From Streptomyces sp. CMB-StM0423 (GTDB lineage: Bacteria; Actinomycetota; Actinomycetes; Streptomycetales; Streptomycetaceae), in NCBI RefSeq assembly GCF_002847285.1, contig NZ_CP025407.1:496001-560000 (forward strand): a stretch of 64,000 nucleotides of DNA, read 5' to 3'. A program made the position numbers and the translations under genes. The notes below the pieces were generated by a model. That model had not been told where the DNA came from. It made no database searches and saw nothing but the letters and a program-made list of their open reading frames with translations. Shown one piece after another: positions 27,070-58,056 of the stretch (within the stretch, counting starts at the first letter, position 1; each line of letters opens with the position of its first letter).

Positions 27070-28233
27070 CTACCAGGTGACGGGCAGCGCTTCGACGCCG
27101 TAGTTGGGCGCGAGCGTCCGGTAGCGCAGCTCTTCCGGCGGTACGGCCAGGCGCAGCCCGGGGAAGCGGTGCAGCAGCCGCGGGAGCGCGATCCTGAGCT
27201 GCACGCGGGTCAGCGGGGCGCCGAGGCAGTAGTGGATGCCGTGGCCGAAGGCCATGTGGGACGTGACCTCCCGGGTGATGTCGAAGCCGTCGTGGCCGGC
27301 GCCGTCCCTGGCCGCGCGGTTGACGGCGAGCAGCGAGCAGACCACGACGTCGCCCTTCTTGATCACCGCGTCGCCCACGGGCACGTCGGCGAGGGCGGTG
27401 CGCGGCGAGGAGGTGGCGATCACGGAGACGTACCGCAGCAGTTCCTCCACCGCGCGGTCGGTCAGCTCCGGCTTCTCCAGCAGCAGCGCGAGCTGGTCGG
27501 GGTGGCCGAGCAGCAGCATCGTGCCGAGGCCGAGGGTGCCGGCGACGTTCTCGTATCCCGCGGCCATCAGCGAGGTGCCGATGCCGGTCAGCTCGGTGTC
27601 GCTGACGTCGTCGCCGTGCTCGCGGATCAGCATGCCGAGCAGGTCGTCGCCGGGGTCGCGGCGCTTGCGCGCGACGAGCTGGCTCATGTAGCCGACGTAC
27701 GCCTTTCCGGCGGTCATCTGCTGTTTGCGGCTGCGGTTGCCGGCCCGGCTGATGTCGAGGTTGCGGGCCAGCTCCGCCTGGTCGTCGCGGGGCACGCCCA
27801 GCAGCGCGCAACTGACCAGCCCGGGGATGGGCCAGGCGAAGTGGCGCATGAAGTCGGCGGGCCGGCCGGCGCGTTCGAGGGCGTCGAGGCGTTCGGCGAC
27901 GATCTCCTCGATGAAGGGCTCCAGCCTGCGCATCCGCCGGTTGGTGAACTCGGGGGTGAGCATCTGGCGCAGCCGCGTGTGGTCCGGCGGGTCGTACTGC
28001 AGGAGGTTGCCCTCCTGGATCTGGCGCCGCCGGTCCTCCTCGGTGTCGGCGGGCGGCATGGTGCTGAAGCGGCCCGCGTCGCCGAGGATCTGGCGCACCT
28101 CGGCCTGGCCGGTGGCGACCCAGTCGCGCGGGGTTTCGAGCAGCGGCGTCTCCCGGCTCAACCGGCGCAGCTCGGGCAGGGGTTCGAGACCGTCCCTGCG
28201 GTTGTGTACGGGAATCTCGGGTGACTTGGCCAT
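27070..28233 (-). CDS. Cytochrome P450 of the glycopeptide Oxy type
   Basis: A 387-residue P450. The haem ligand is Cys336 in FGHGIHYCLG and ExxR lies in EELLRYV. The I-helix motif AAGYENVAG again has Asn in place of Thr. PRDD is present at Pro148-Asp151 (GVPRDDQ), the X-domain docking motif of Oxy enzymes. I chose ATG 28233, which has GAAGGAG at good spacing; an upstream in-frame ATG at 28275 lacks such a site. Type V glycopeptide clusters such as complestatin and kistamicin are reported to have two Oxy enzymes, as here. It is the first gene after the synthetase and the hairpin. Confidence 0.85.
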   Translation of the reverse strand: MAKSPEIPVHNRRDGLEPLPELRRLSRETPLLETPRDWVATGQAEVRQILGDAGRFSTMPPADTEEDRRRQIQEGNLLQYDPPDHTRLRQMLTPEFTNRRMRRLEPFIEEIVAERLDALERAGRPADFMRHFAWPIPGLVSCALLGVPRDDQAELARNLDISRAGNRSRKQQMTAGKAYVGYMSQLVARKRRDPGDDLLGMLIREHGDDVSDTELTGIGTSLMAAGYENVAGTLGLGTMLLLGHPDQLALLLEKPELTDRAVEELLRYVSVIATSSPRTALADVPVGDAVIKKGDVVVCSLLAVNRAARDGAGHDGFDITREVTSHMAFGHGIHYCLGAPLTRVQLRIALPRLLHRFPGLRLAVPPEELRYRTLAPNYGVEALPVTW

Positions 28234-28313
28234 GCGCGCGCTCCTTCTCCCTGAATTCGTGCGTCTTTTCTGCACGCCGCCGGGCCCGAGGGCGCGCTTT
28301 TCCGGGCCGCACC

Positions 28314-28353
28314 GCGGGATACGGAATCCGGGTTGCCGGATTCCGTATCCCGC
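28314..28353 (-). terminator. Perfect 18-bp hairpin after the last synthetase gene
   Basis: Arms 28314-28331 and 28336-28353 are perfectly complementary, with a 4-base loop. The hairpin begins 10 bases after the TGA of the terminal synthetase gene and ends 80 bases before the P450 start codon. No U tract follows. It may be a terminator, a partial terminator that lowers P450 expression, or a 3'-end stabiliser of the very long synthetase message. Confidence 0.7.
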
Positions 28354-28363
28354 AATGCAACGC

Positions 28364-34918
<6,555 letters not shown>

Positions 34919-34931
34919 CGCACTCTCCTCA

Positions 34932-48728
<13,797 letters not shown>

Positions 48729-48780
48729 CGCTCTGTCTCTCCTCACGGCGGATCGCTGGCTGCGGCTTCTTTTCGTCTGC

Positions 48781-48828
48781 GGGTCTACGGGCTGGCGGGT
48801 CTACGGGCTGGCGGGTCCACGGATCTAC
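48781..48828. repeat. Short 16-base tandem repeat in the only sizeable gap of the NRPS operon
   Basis: GGGTCTACGGGCTGGC occurs twice in perfect tandem (48781-48796, 48797-48812), and a third, diverged copy follows. It lies in the 110-base gap between the monomodular synthetase (stop 48839) and the trimodular synthetase (start 48728). The other NRPS junctions overlap or are only 13 bases long. Confidence 0.8.
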
Positions 48829-48838
48829 GGGGCCGGGT

Positions 48839-51800
48839 TCATGGAAGGTCGTCTTCGGCGAGGTCGGCTTCGAACTCGTCCACCTCGTCCTGGCCGAGGT
48901 CGAGCAGCGCGAAGTCGGACGGGGTGTGCCCGCCGGCCGCCGGGTCCTCGGTGTGCGCGGCCAGCCCGGCGAGCAGCTCCAGCCAGGCGGCGCCCAGGCG
49001 TTCGGTCTCCTCGGCGCCGAGGAGACCGGCGGGCCGGCTCAGGGTCAGCGTCAGCTCGGGGCCGTCCGGGGTGTCGCGGACCACCGCGTTCGCCTCCAGC
49101 GCGTGTGCCACCGGCAGGCCGGGCGCGGCGGAGCCGCCGACCGCGGTCTCCCCGGCGGCCTGCCACGGCTCGGGGTCACCGGCTGGAGACGCGGCGGGGA
49201 AGCGGCCGAGGTAGTTGAAGCCGATCTGCGGGCGCGGCAGGGCGGCCACGGCGTCGGCGGTCTCGGGGTTGAGGTAGCGCAGCAGCCCGTGGCCGAGGCC
49301 GTCACCGGGCACGGCCTGCACCTGCTCCTTGACCGCCTTCAGCAGCGCCCCGGCTGCCGGTCCGCCGGCGCGCGCGTCGGAAAGGTCGACGCCGGAGGCA
49401 TCGAGGCGCAGCGGGTGCACGGCGGCGAACCATCCGACCGTACGCGACAGATCCATGTCCCCGGCCGGCTGACGGCCGTGGCCCTCGATGTCGACCAGCA
49501 CGCCGCGGTCCGTCGCGTCAGACCGCCACTGGACGACGGCCCCGGCGAGGGTCGCAAGCAGCACCTCGTGCACCCCGGTGTGGAAGACGGCGGGCGTACG
49601 GGCAGTAAGCGTCGCCGCCTGCTCGGCGGGCACGGTCCAGGTGTGCGAACGCATGGTCGCGGCGGTGTCGGCGAGGGGGTCGAGGGGGCGGTGGCCGAGG
49701 GGTGATTCGGCAGCGCCGAGGAGGTCGGTCCATGGCTGGAGTTCCGAGACCCGGTCATCAGTTGCAGCTTGGGTGACCAGCTCGCGTGCCCAGCGGCGGA
49801 AGGGGGTGGGTACGGGGTCGAGGGCGGGCTGCCGGTTGTCGGCGAGAGAAGCGCAGGCCGTTTGGAGGTCGGGGAGGAGGATGCGCCAGGACATGCCGTC
49901 GACGACGAGGTGGTGGACGACGAGGATCAGCCGGCCGACCCGGGACGGCCCGGCGTCCAGCCAGACGACACGGGCCATCGATCCGTCCTCGGGGCGCAAC
50001 TGCGCGGCGGCGGCGCGGGCTTCGCGGGCGGCGAACGCGTCGAGGCCGGTGGTGCCGGCAGCGTCGATACGGGTGACGAGACCGGCGGCATCGGCGGTGC
50101 CGCGTTCGGGGACGACGAGGCGGGGGTTCGCCGGATCGGACATGTCTGCGCGGGCCCGTAGCACGTCGTGCGCGTCGAGAAGGGCGGCCACACCGGCGGT
50201 GAGCACGTCGAGCCCCAAAGTGGGGGGTGCGCCGACGACCGTCCACTGGGCGAAGCCGGGGGCCGCGGCCCGTACGCCGTGCGCCCGCATCACCGGCGTC
50301 CACGGCGCGTTACCCATACCCGTGTCCGCAACGGCCGGCGCCGACTCGGGCGCGGCCACCACGGCCAGCCGCTCGGGGGTCTTGGCCTCGAAGACCTGCC
50401 GCGGGGTGAGCACGAGCCCTTCGCGGCGGGCGCGGGAGGCGAGCTGCATGGAGGTGATGGAGTCGCCGCCGAGAGCAAAGAAGTCGTCGTCCGCACCCAC
50501 TCGTTCGAGGCCCAGTACCTCGGCGAACAGCGCGCACAGGGCGGCCTCGGTGGGATTCGCGGGAGCACGGCCGGAGACGCGGTCGGCGAGGTCGGGTGCC
50601 GGCAGAGCGGCGCGGTCGGTCTTGCCGTTGGGTGTCAGCGGCAGCGCGTCGAGAACCACGACGACAGCCGGCACCATGTGCTCGGGCAGTCGGGTGGCGG
50701 CGAGTTCGCGTACGGCGTCGGTGTCGACGTCGCCGACGACGTAGGCGACGAGGCGTTTGTCGCCGGGGCGGTCTTCGCGTACGACCACGGCGGCGTGCGA
50801 CACGTCGGGATGGGCGGCGAGGACGGCTTCGATCTCGCCCGGTTCGATACGGAAGCCGCGGATCTTGACCTGCTCGTCGGCGCGGCCGGCGAAGTGCAGC
50901 AGCCCGTCGTCGGACCACCGGGCCAGGTCACCCGAACGGTACATGCGCGCGCCCGGCTCGAAGGGGCAGGCGACGAAGCGTTCAGCGGTCAGCCCGCCGC
51001 GGCCGATGTAACCACGAGCCAGGCCCGGGCCGGCGATGTACAACTCGCCCACGACACCCGGGGGTACGGGCCGGAGGAAGTCATCCAGCACGTAGGTATG
51101 GGCGTTACCGATCGGCCGGCCGATGGGCGGGGGCGCATCGTGCGGCTCGATGCCCGAATCCAGCGGGGTGGCGGTGGTGATGACGGTGGCCTCGGTCGGC
51201 CCGTACGTGTTCCACACCTGCGCCTGCCCGGTCCAGCGGGACGCCAGGTCCGCGGTCAGCAGTTCGGCGCCGAGCACCCAGTTCCGCACACCCGTGACTG
51301 CGGCTGGGTCGAGGACGCTCATGAGGGACGGCACCACGCTGGCCACCGAGACACCCGAACTGCGGATCATCTCCGCCAGCGCCGCAGGCTCTTCGCGCTC
51401 CTCACCCGTCGCAACCGCCAACGTGCCACCCGCCGCCAGCGTGACCGCGACATCCAGCACCGCGGCATCGAAGCTGAACGACGCGAACTGCAACACCGTC
51501 ACACCCTCAGCAACACCAAGGACCGCACGCATCGCCTCCGCCAGGTTCGCCGGGCCCTCATGCGGAACCGCCACGCCCTTCGGGCGGCCCGTCGATCCCG
51601 ACGTATAGATCACATACGCGAGCTGCCCAGGCTCCAGCGCCGTCTGAAGCGACTCAGCCGACTCCGCCTCGACATCGGCTGCCGCCTCCTCCAGCCGCAC
51701 CGCGCCCTCGGGCGCCAGCTCTCCGGTGCTCAGCACCACCTGCGCACCGCTGTCGGCGACCATGAAAGCCAACCGCTCCGCCGGATAGGCGGGGTCAAGC

Positions 51801-53422
51801 GGCACATACGCGCCCCCGGCCTTCCACACCGCGAGCATCCCCGCGACCATCTCCACGCCACGCGGCAAGCACAGCCCCACCCGCGACTCCCGGCCCACAC
51901 CCAGCCGCTGGAGATACCGCGCCAGCCGATTCGCCCGCGCGTCCAGCCCTGCGTACGACAACACCTCTGCCCCGCAGCGCACGGCGACCGCCTCGGGAGC
52001 CCGCCGGGCCCGCTCCTCGAACCGGTCCAGCACCGACCCAGCCGGCACCGCCAACTCCGTGTCGTTCCACCCCGACACCACCGACGCCCGCTCCCCGGCC
52101 GTCAGCACCTCCACGTCCCCGACCCGCACCTCCGGGTCCGCCACCACTTGCTCCAGCACCCGCACCAACCGCCGCGCCAGCCCTTCCGCCTCATCGGTCC
52201 CGAAAAGATCCGGTCGGTAGGTCAGCCGGACTTCGAGCTGGTCGGCGACATCGACCCCGAGCGTCAGCGGGTAGTTGGTCGCTTCGCGGGAGTCCAGGAC
52301 CTCGATGGACAGCGCGTCGCGGCCCGCGGTGTCCTCCGGCGGGCGCGGGTAGTTCTCGTAGACGACGAGGGTGTCGAAGGTCGCACCCGCTCCGCCCAGC
52401 TTCTGGATCTCCTGGAGACCCAGGTGCTGGTGCCCCATCAGCGCCGACTGCCGCCGCTGCAAGTCCGCCAGCAGATCCGCCACCCGCTGCCCGCCGTCCA
52501 GGCGCACCCGCACCGGCAACGTGTTGATGAACAACCCCACCATCGCCTCGACACCCGGCAACTCCGCCGGACGCCCCGCCACCGTCGCACCGAACACCAC
52601 ATCCGAACGACGCACCAACCGCGCCAACACCAACGCCCACGCCCCCTGCACCACCGTGTTGACCGTCAGCCCACGCCCACGCGCCCACACCCCCAGCGCA
52701 GCCGTCGCCTCCCGCCCCAGCCGCGCCTCGGTCTGCTCCGGAAGCACCGCCGCCCGCCCCGGATCCGCGGGCACCACGAGCGTCGGCTCGTCGGCACCGG
52801 CGAGCTCCGCCCGCCACGCCTCCCGCGCCGCCTCCTTGTCCTGCCGGCCCAGCCAGGCCAGGTAATCCCGGTACGGTGCGGTGCGCTTGAGCGCGGAGGC
52901 GTCGCCGCCCGCCTCGTACACCGCGGACAGCTCGCCGAGCAGCACCGGCATCGACCAGCCGTCCATCAGGATGTGGTGGGTCGTCATCACCAGCCGGTGC
53001 CGCCGGTCGCCGAGCCGGACGAGGAGCAGCCGCAGCAGCGGCGGCGCCGCGGGGTTCAGCCGCTGCGCGCGCTCCTCGGCGGCCAGCTTTTCGAGCCGGG
53101 CGGCGGCGTCCGGACCGGTGGCGCCGGACAAGTCGGCCTCGCGCCAGGGCAGCCGGACCTCGCGGGCGATGAGCTGGACGGCTTCGCCGGAGGCGCGCCG
53201 GTGGAAGCTGGCGCGCAGGGCGCCGTGGCGGGCGAGCAGCGTCTCCCAGGAGGCGCGCAGGCGGGCGGCGTCCAGGGGGCCGTCGAGGCCGAGGACGAAC
53301 TGCACGGTGTAGAGGTCGGGGCCGGTGTCGTCGTAGCCGGCGTGGAACAGCAGGCCCTCCTGCAGCGGCGACAGCGGCCACACTTCCAGGGCCGGGCGGG
53401 TGGCGGCGGCGTGGGTCTTCAC
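48839..53422 (-). CDS. Monomodular NRPS C-A-T-E
   Basis: A 1527-residue synthetase: C about 10-445 (HHILMDGWS), A about 460-950, T about 955-1015 (LGGDSITSM), E about 1030-1500 ([10 protein letters not shown]). The adenylation code is DALSVGTVI, identical to the codes of positions 0, 5 and 7 counted from the release domain. Its substrate is probably a phenolic aromatic amino acid. The GTG start at 53422 overlaps the upstream stop (GTGA), and the first residues [20 protein letters not shown] lead straight into the C domain. It incorporates and epimerizes position 3. Long stretches of the C and A domains are identical in DNA to the second module of the trimodular synthetase. Confidence 0.93.
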   Translation of the reverse strand: MKTHAAATRPALEVWPLSPLQEGLLFHAGYDDTGPDLYTVQFVLGLDGPLDAARLRASWETLLARHGALRASFHRRASGEAVQLIAREVRLPWREADLSGATGPDAAARLEKLAAEERAQRLNPAAPPLLRLLLVRLGDRRHRLVMTTHHILMDGWSMPVLLGELSAVYEAGGDASALKRTAPYRDYLAWLGRQDKEAAREAWRAELAGADEPTLVVPADPGRAAVLPEQTEARLGREATAALGVWARGRGLTVNTVVQGAWALVLARLVRRSDVVFGATVAGRPAELPGVEAMVGLFINTLPVRVRLDGGQRVADLLADLQRRQSALMGHQHLGLQEIQKLGGAGATFDTLVVYENYPRPPEDTAGRDALSIEVLDSREATNYPLTLGVDVADQLEVRLTYRPDLFGTDEAEGLARRLVRVLEQVVADPEVRVGDVEVLTAGERASVVSGWNDTELAVPAGSVLDRFEERARRAPEAVAVRCGAEVLSYAGLDARANRLARYLQRLGVGRESRVGLCLPRGVEMVAGMLAVWKAGGAYVPLDPAYPAERLAFMVADSGAQVVLSTGELAPEGAVRLEEAAADVEAESAESLQTALEPGQLAYVIYTSGSTGRPKGVAVPHEGPANLAEAMRAVLGVAEGVTVLQFASFSFDAAVLDVAVTLAAGGTLAVATGEEREEPAALAEMIRSSGVSVASVVPSLMSVLDPAAVTGVRNWVLGAELLTADLASRWTGQAQVWNTYGPTEATVITTATPLDSGIEPHDAPPPIGRPIGNAHTYVLDDFLRPVPPGVVGELYIAGPGLARGYIGRGGLTAERFVACPFEPGARMYRSGDLARWSDDGLLHFAGRADEQVKIRGFRIEPGEIEAVLAAHPDVSHAAVVVREDRPGDKRLVAYVVGDVDTDAVRELAATRLPEHMVPAVVVVLDALPLTPNGKTDRAALPAPDLADRVSGRAPANPTEAALCALFAEVLGLERVGADDDFFALGGDSITSMQLASRARREGLVLTPRQVFEAKTPERLAVVAAPESAPAVADTGMGNAPWTPVMRAHGVRAAAPGFAQWTVVGAPPTLGLDVLTAGVAALLDAHDVLRARADMSDPANPRLVVPERGTADAAGLVTRIDAAGTTGLDAFAAREARAAAAQLRPEDGSMARVVWLDAGPSRVGRLILVVHHLVVDGMSWRILLPDLQTACASLADNRQPALDPVPTPFRRWARELVTQAATDDRVSELQPWTDLLGAAESPLGHRPLDPLADTAATMRSHTWTVPAEQAATLTARTPAVFHTGVHEVLLATLAGAVVQWRSDATDRGVLVDIEGHGRQPAGDMDLSRTVGWFAAVHPLRLDASGVDLSDARAGGPAAGALLKAVKEQVQAVPGDGLGHGLLRYLNPETADAVAALPRPQIGFNYLGRFPAASPAGDPEPWQAAGETAVGGSAAPGLPVAHALEANAVVRDTPDGPELTLTLSRPAGLLGAEETERLGAAWLELLAGLAAHTEDPAAGGHTPSDFALLDLGQDEVDEFEADLAEDDLP
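51306..51508 (-). repeat. Adenylation-domain tract identical to 42022-42224
   Basis: Second copy of the 203-base identical tract. Here it lies in the monomodular synthetase for position 3. Confidence 0.85.
52403..52711 (-). repeat. Condensation-domain tract identical to 43131-43439
   Basis: Second copy of the 309-base identical condensation-domain tract. The surrounding condensation-domain sequence differs between the two modules. Confidence 0.85.
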
Positions 53423-56400
53423 CGGGGCAGTCCTCCTTCGATCGTGCCGGCGATCTCTTCGAGCTGTTCGACGTCGTCCTGGCCGAGGTCGAGGAGGGGG
53501 AAGTCGGAGGGGGTGTGCCCGCCGGCCGCCGGGTCCGCGGTGTGCGCGGCGAGGCCGGCGAGCATCTCCAGCCAGGTGTGTCCGAGGAGTTCGACGTCGG
53601 CCCGGTCGAGCAGCTCGGGCGGCCAGCCGAGGGTGAACGACAGCTCGGGGCCCGCTGCCGTGTCGCGGATGACGGCGTTGGTCCCGAGCGCGTGCAGGAT
53701 CGGCATGTCGGGGGGTGCGGTGCCGCCGACGGCGGTCTCGCCTGCGGGCTGCCATGCCTCGACCAGGCCCGCGGTGCCTCCGGCGGGGAACCGGCCGAGG
53801 TAGTTGAAGCCGATCTCCGGCTGCGGCAGCGCCGCCATCGCGTCGGCCGTCCCGGCGTTGAGGTAGCGCAGCAGCCCGTGGCCGAGGCCGTCGCCCGGTA
53901 CGGCCTGGGCCTGCTCCTTGACTGTTTTGAGCAGCCGTCCGGCGGCCGGCCCGCCGGCGCGTACGTCGTCCAGGTCGACGCCGCGCAGGTCGAGGCGCAG
54001 CGGGTGGACGCTGGTGAACCAGCCCACCGTGCGGGACAGATCGTGGTCCCCGGCCGGTTCGCGGCCGTGGCCCTCGACGTCCACGAGGACGCTCCCGCGC
54101 GCACCCGGCCGCACGTGGGCCACCGCGGCGGCGAGGGTCGCGAGCAGCACCTCGTGGACGCCGCAGTGGAAGACGACCGGTGTACGGCCGGTCAGCGTCA
54201 CTGCCTGGTCCGCCGGGACGGTCCACGACCGGTTCTGCAGCGACACGACGGTGCCGGTCGCCGGGTCCGGGGCGCGGCGGGTCAGCGCGGGCGCGCCGGT
54301 GCCGAGTTGCGCGGTCCACTGCTCCAGCTCGGACCGCCGCTCCTTGCTCGCTGCCTGCGCCGCCAGCTCCCCCGACCAGCGCCGGAACGACGTCGCGACC
54401 GGCTCCAGCTCCGGCTTCCGCCCCTCCCCCACCGCCTCGCACGCGGCCCGCAGGTCCGGCAGCAGAATCCGCCACGACACCCCGTCGACCACGAGATGGT
54501 GGACGAGGAGCGCGATGCGCCCCACCCGGGCGGGCCCGGCGTCGAGCCACACGGCGTGAAGCATGACGCCGTTCGCCGGGTCCAGCCGGGCGACGGCCGC
54601 GCGCGCGGCCTGCTCGGCGAGCCCGTCCAGGTCGTCGACGTCCGCGGCGTCGATACGGGTCACGCGGGCGGCCGGGTCCACCGAGCCGCGCTTAGCGACG
54701 AGGAGCCGGGGGGCCGCCTCGTCGGACAGGTCCGCTCTGGCCCGTAGCACGTCGTGGGTGTCCAGCAGCGCGCCGATGCCGCCGGCGAGCGCCTCGGGGC
54801 CGAGGCCCGCGGGGGCGCCGACGACCGTCCACTGCGCGAACTCCCGGCCCGCGGTCCGTAGCCCGAGCCGGCGCATCACCGGCGTCCACGGCACCTCGCC
54901 GATGCCGCCGTCCGCGCCGTCGGCCGCCGCGGGCGCCGCCGCCCGGGAGGCGGGCACGGCCAGGCGCTCGGGGGTCCGCTCGTCGAAGACCTGCCGGGGC
55001 GTGAGTAAGAGGCCGGCGCGGCGGGCGCGGGAGGCGAGCTGCATGGAGGTGATGGAGTCGCCGCCGAGAGCAAAGAAGTCGTCGTCCGCACCGACCCGTT
55101 CCAGTCCCAGCACCTCGGCGAAGAGCGCGCACAGTGCCGTCTCCGTCTCGCCCTCGGGCGGCCGGCCGGTGGCGTGCTCGGCGAAGTCCGGCGCGGGCAG
55201 GGCGGTCCTGTCGATCTTTCCGCTGGTGGTACGCGGCAGTATGGGCAGCGCGAGCACCGCCGCCGGCACCATGTAGTCGGGGAGCGCCGCGGCCGCTTCC
55301 TCGCGCACCCGCCGCGGGTCGACGTCCTGACCCTCCGGGACGACGTAGCCGACGAGCTGCTTGTCGCCGGGGCCGTCGGCGCGCGCGACGACCACTGCCT
55401 CGGCGACCCCGGCGGCCTCCCGCAGTGCGGCCTCGATCTCGCCCAGCTCGATGCGGTGCCCGCGGATCTTGACCTGTTCGTCGGCACGGCCGGCGAAGAT
55501 CAGCTCGCCGTCGTCGGTCCAGTGCACGAGGTCGCCGGTGCGGTACATCCGCTCTCCGGGCGCGAACGGGCAGGCCACGAACCGCTCCGCGGTCAGCCCC
55601 TGCCGCCCCAGATAGCCGCGGGCGACTCCCGCTCCGGCCAGGTACAGCTCGCCCGCCACCCCGGGCGGCACGGGCTGGAGGAACGCGTCCAGCGCGTACA
55701 CCCGGGAGTTGGTGACGGGGCCGCCGATGGGCGGGGTGCCGCGGGTGTCGCGGATCCGGCCGAGCGTGGAGGCGACGGTCGCTTCGGTGACGCCGTACTC
55801 GTTGAACAGCTCGCGGCCCGCCAGCCAGCGGCGGCGCAGCTCGGGCGACCCGGGTTCGCCGCCGAGGACGACGCTGTGCAGCTCCGGCAGGTCGGCGGAC
55901 GGTACTTCGGCGAGCAGGGTCGGGGTGGTGGCGACGTACGTGACGCGCTCGTCGCGCATCAGGCGGGCCAGCTCGTCGCCGGAGAGGTCGCGCCGGACGG
56001 GGCCGAGCACGAGCCGGCCACCTGCGCAGAGCACCGGCCAGATGTCGCTCATCGAGACGTCGAAGCTCGGCGAGACCAGTTGCAGGACGCGGCTGCCGGG
56101 GCCGAAGCCGTACTGCGCGAGGCGGTCGGCGACGAGGTTGCGCAGGCCGCGGTGGGTGGCGACGACGCCCTTGGGGGTGCCGGTGGAGCCGGAGGTGTAG
56201 ATGACGTACGCGGCATGATCGGCCGTCAGCGGACCGCGCCGTTCGTCTGCCCGAAGCGCCCCGGCCCCGTACGCGGCCACTTCAGCGGCCACCGCCGGAT
56301 CGTCGAGCACCACCGGCCGTACGCCCTCCGGGAGCAGGTCCCGCGCCGCCTCCGTGCACAGAACCACCGCCGGATCGGCGTCCCCCAGCACGAACCCCAG

Positions 56401-58056
56401 CCGCTCGGGCGGATAGCCGGGATCCACCGGTACGAAGACGCCCCCGGCCAGCGACACCGCAAGCAGCGCCTCGACCAGCACCGCGGACCGCTCCGCCACC
56501 ACCGCCACCCGGACCTCGGGCCCCACACCCGCCGCCACGAGATACCTGGCCAGCCGCCCCGCACGGTCGCCCAACTCCCCGTACGACAGCGACTCGTCCC
56601 CCGCCACCAACGCCACCGCCTCCGGCGACCGCCCCACCTGCGCACCGAACGCCTCCGGCGCCAGCGGCTCGGGGACGGGCGCCGCGGTGTCGTTCCACTG
56701 GGTCGTGACCAGCGCACGCCGCCGCTCGTCGACGGCGTCGAGGCGCCCGACGGGCGCGGCCGGATCGGCGACGAGCTGTTCCAGCACCCGCACGAAGGAC
56801 GCGGTGACGGTCTCGGCCCGGCCCGGCTCGCACACGTCGCGCCGGTAGAAGAGCTCGGCCCGCAGTTGCTCGCCGGGCCAGGCGATGAGCGTCAGGGGGT
56901 AGTGGCCGGCGTCCTGGGGCTCGCCGGCGAAGCGGATCGACAGCGCCTCGGGGTCGTCGGACTCGGCGGAGGTGAGGGGGTAGTTCTCGTAGACGACGAG
57001 GGTGTCGAACGTGGCACCGGGGCCGGCGAGCTTCTGCACGTCGGGCAGCCCGATGTGCTGGTGCGCCATCAGGCCGACCTGGCGCCGCTGGAGGTCGGCG
57101 AGGAGTTCCACCGCGGGGCGGGCGGGGTCGAGCCGGACGCGGACGGGCAGCGTGTTGATGAACAGGCCGACCATGGCCTCGACGCCGGGCAGCTCGGGCG
57201 GGCGGCCGGCGGCGGTGGCGCCGAAGACGACGTCGTCACGGCCGGTGAGCCGGGCCAGGACCAGCGCCCAGGCGCCCTGCACCACCGTGTTGACCGTCAG
57301 GCCGTGCGCCCGCGCCAGCTCCGCCGCTCCCGCCGACAGCTCCGCGCCGAGCGTGAACCGCACCCGCCCGGGCACCACCGGCCCTTCGAGCGCCTCCGGG
57401 GGTACGACGAGCGTGGGCTCGTCGGCCCCGGCCAGCTCGGCGCGCCAGGCGGCCTGCGCCCGGCCCTTGTCCTGGCGGCGCAGCCACGCCAGGTACTGCC
57501 CGTAGGAGGGGGCGGGCTTGAGCATCGACAGGTCGCCGCCCGCCTCGTACACCGCCGCCAGCTCGCGCAGCAGGATCGGCATCGACCAGCCGTCGATGAG
57601 GATGTGATGGGTCGTCACCACCAGCCGGTGCCGCTCCTCGCCGAGCCGGGCGAGGAGCAGCCGCAGCAGCGGGGCCGCGGCAAGGTCGATGGGCCGGGCG
57701 CGTTCCGCGTCGGCCAGGGCCTGGGTCTCGGCGAGCGCGTCGGGCCCGGGCAGCGCGGACAGGTCCGCGTCCCGCCACGGCAGCGCGACCTCGCGGGTGA
57801 TGAGCTGGACGGCCTCGCCGGAGGGGCGCCGGTGGAAGCTGGCGCGCAGCGCGGGGTGCCGGGCGAGCAGCCCGGCCCAGGCGGCGCGGAAGCGCCGGTG
57901 GTCCAGCGGGCCGTCCACGTCGAGCATGAACTGCACGGTGTAGACGCCGGGGCTGTCGGTGTCGAAGCCGGCGTGGAACAGCAGACCTTCCTGCAGCGGC
58001 GACAGGGGCCACATCTCTGCCAGGGCGGAGCCTTGGGCGACGGCTGAGGGGTTCAC
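53419..58056 (-). CDS. Monomodular NRPS C-A-T-E, unassigned substrate
   Basis: A 1545-residue synthetase: C about 12-450 (HHILIDGWS), A about 470-965, T about 970-1030 (LGGDSITSM), E about 1045-1520 ([10 protein letters not shown]). The specificity residues read DVSAVGEVA, which I cannot assign with confidence. It fills position 2 counted from the release domain, where type V glycopeptides have Trp. Core motif A5 is YGVTEAT in place of YGPTE. The N-terminal part of its A domain is close in DNA to that of the Tyr module (37.7-38.2 kb), although the pockets differ. GTG 58056 overlaps the upstream stop in a GTGA junction, so translation is coupled. Confidence 0.93.
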   Translation of the reverse strand: MNPSAVAQGSALAEMWPLSPLQEGLLFHAGFDTDSPGVYTVQFMLDVDGPLDHRRFRAAWAGLLARHPALRASFHRRPSGEAVQLITREVALPWRDADLSALPGPDALAETQALADAERARPIDLAAAPLLRLLLARLGEERHRLVVTTHHILIDGWSMPILLRELAAVYEAGGDLSMLKPAPSYGQYLAWLRRQDKGRAQAAWRAELAGADEPTLVVPPEALEGPVVPGRVRFTLGAELSAGAAELARAHGLTVNTVVQGAWALVLARLTGRDDVVFGATAAGRPPELPGVEAMVGLFINTLPVRVRLDPARPAVELLADLQRRQVGLMAHQHIGLPDVQKLAGPGATFDTLVVYENYPLTSAESDDPEALSIRFAGEPQDAGHYPLTLIAWPGEQLRAELFYRRDVCEPGRAETVTASFVRVLEQLVADPAAPVGRLDAVDERRRALVTTQWNDTAAPVPEPLAPEAFGAQVGRSPEAVALVAGDESLSYGELGDRAGRLARYLVAAGVGPEVRVAVVAERSAVLVEALLAVSLAGGVFVPVDPGYPPERLGFVLGDADPAVVLCTEAARDLLPEGVRPVVLDDPAVAAEVAAYGAGALRADERRGPLTADHAAYVIYTSGSTGTPKGVVATHRGLRNLVADRLAQYGFGPGSRVLQLVSPSFDVSMSDIWPVLCAGGRLVLGPVRRDLSGDELARLMRDERVTYVATTPTLLAEVPSADLPELHSVVLGGEPGSPELRRRWLAGRELFNEYGVTEATVASTLGRIRDTRGTPPIGGPVTNSRVYALDAFLQPVPPGVAGELYLAGAGVARGYLGRQGLTAERFVACPFAPGERMYRTGDLVHWTDDGELIFAGRADEQVKIRGHRIELGEIEAALREAAGVAEAVVVARADGPGDKQLVGYVVPEGQDVDPRRVREEAAAALPDYMVPAAVLALPILPRTTSGKIDRTALPAPDFAEHATGRPPEGETETALCALFAEVLGLERVGADDDFFALGGDSITSMQLASRARRAGLLLTPRQVFDERTPERLAVPASRAAAPAAADGADGGIGEVPWTPVMRRLGLRTAGREFAQWTVVGAPAGLGPEALAGGIGALLDTHDVLRARADLSDEAAPRLLVAKRGSVDPAARVTRIDAADVDDLDGLAEQAARAAVARLDPANGVMLHAVWLDAGPARVGRIALLVHHLVVDGVSWRILLPDLRAACEAVGEGRKPELEPVATSFRRWSGELAAQAASKERRSELEQWTAQLGTGAPALTRRAPDPATGTVVSLQNRSWTVPADQAVTLTGRTPVVFHCGVHEVLLATLAAAVAHVRPGARGSVLVDVEGHGREPAGDHDLSRTVGWFTSVHPLRLDLRGVDLDDVRAGGPAAGRLLKTVKEQAQAVPGDGLGHGLLRYLNAGTADAMAALPQPEIGFNYLGRFPAGGTAGLVEAWQPAGETAVGGTAPPDMPILHALGTNAVIRDTAAGPELSFTLGWPPELLDRADVELLGHTWLEMLAGLAAHTADPAAGGHTPSDFPLLDLGQDDVEQLEEIAGTIEGGLPR

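Noticed and set aside
28234..28363. MbtH-like gene between synthetase and P450
   Set aside because: The gap is only 130 bases, holds the hairpin and has no frame with MbtH motifs.
48781..48828. Tandem repeat as a CRISPR array
   Set aside because: The units are contiguous without spacers, only two copies are perfect, and no cas genes are present.
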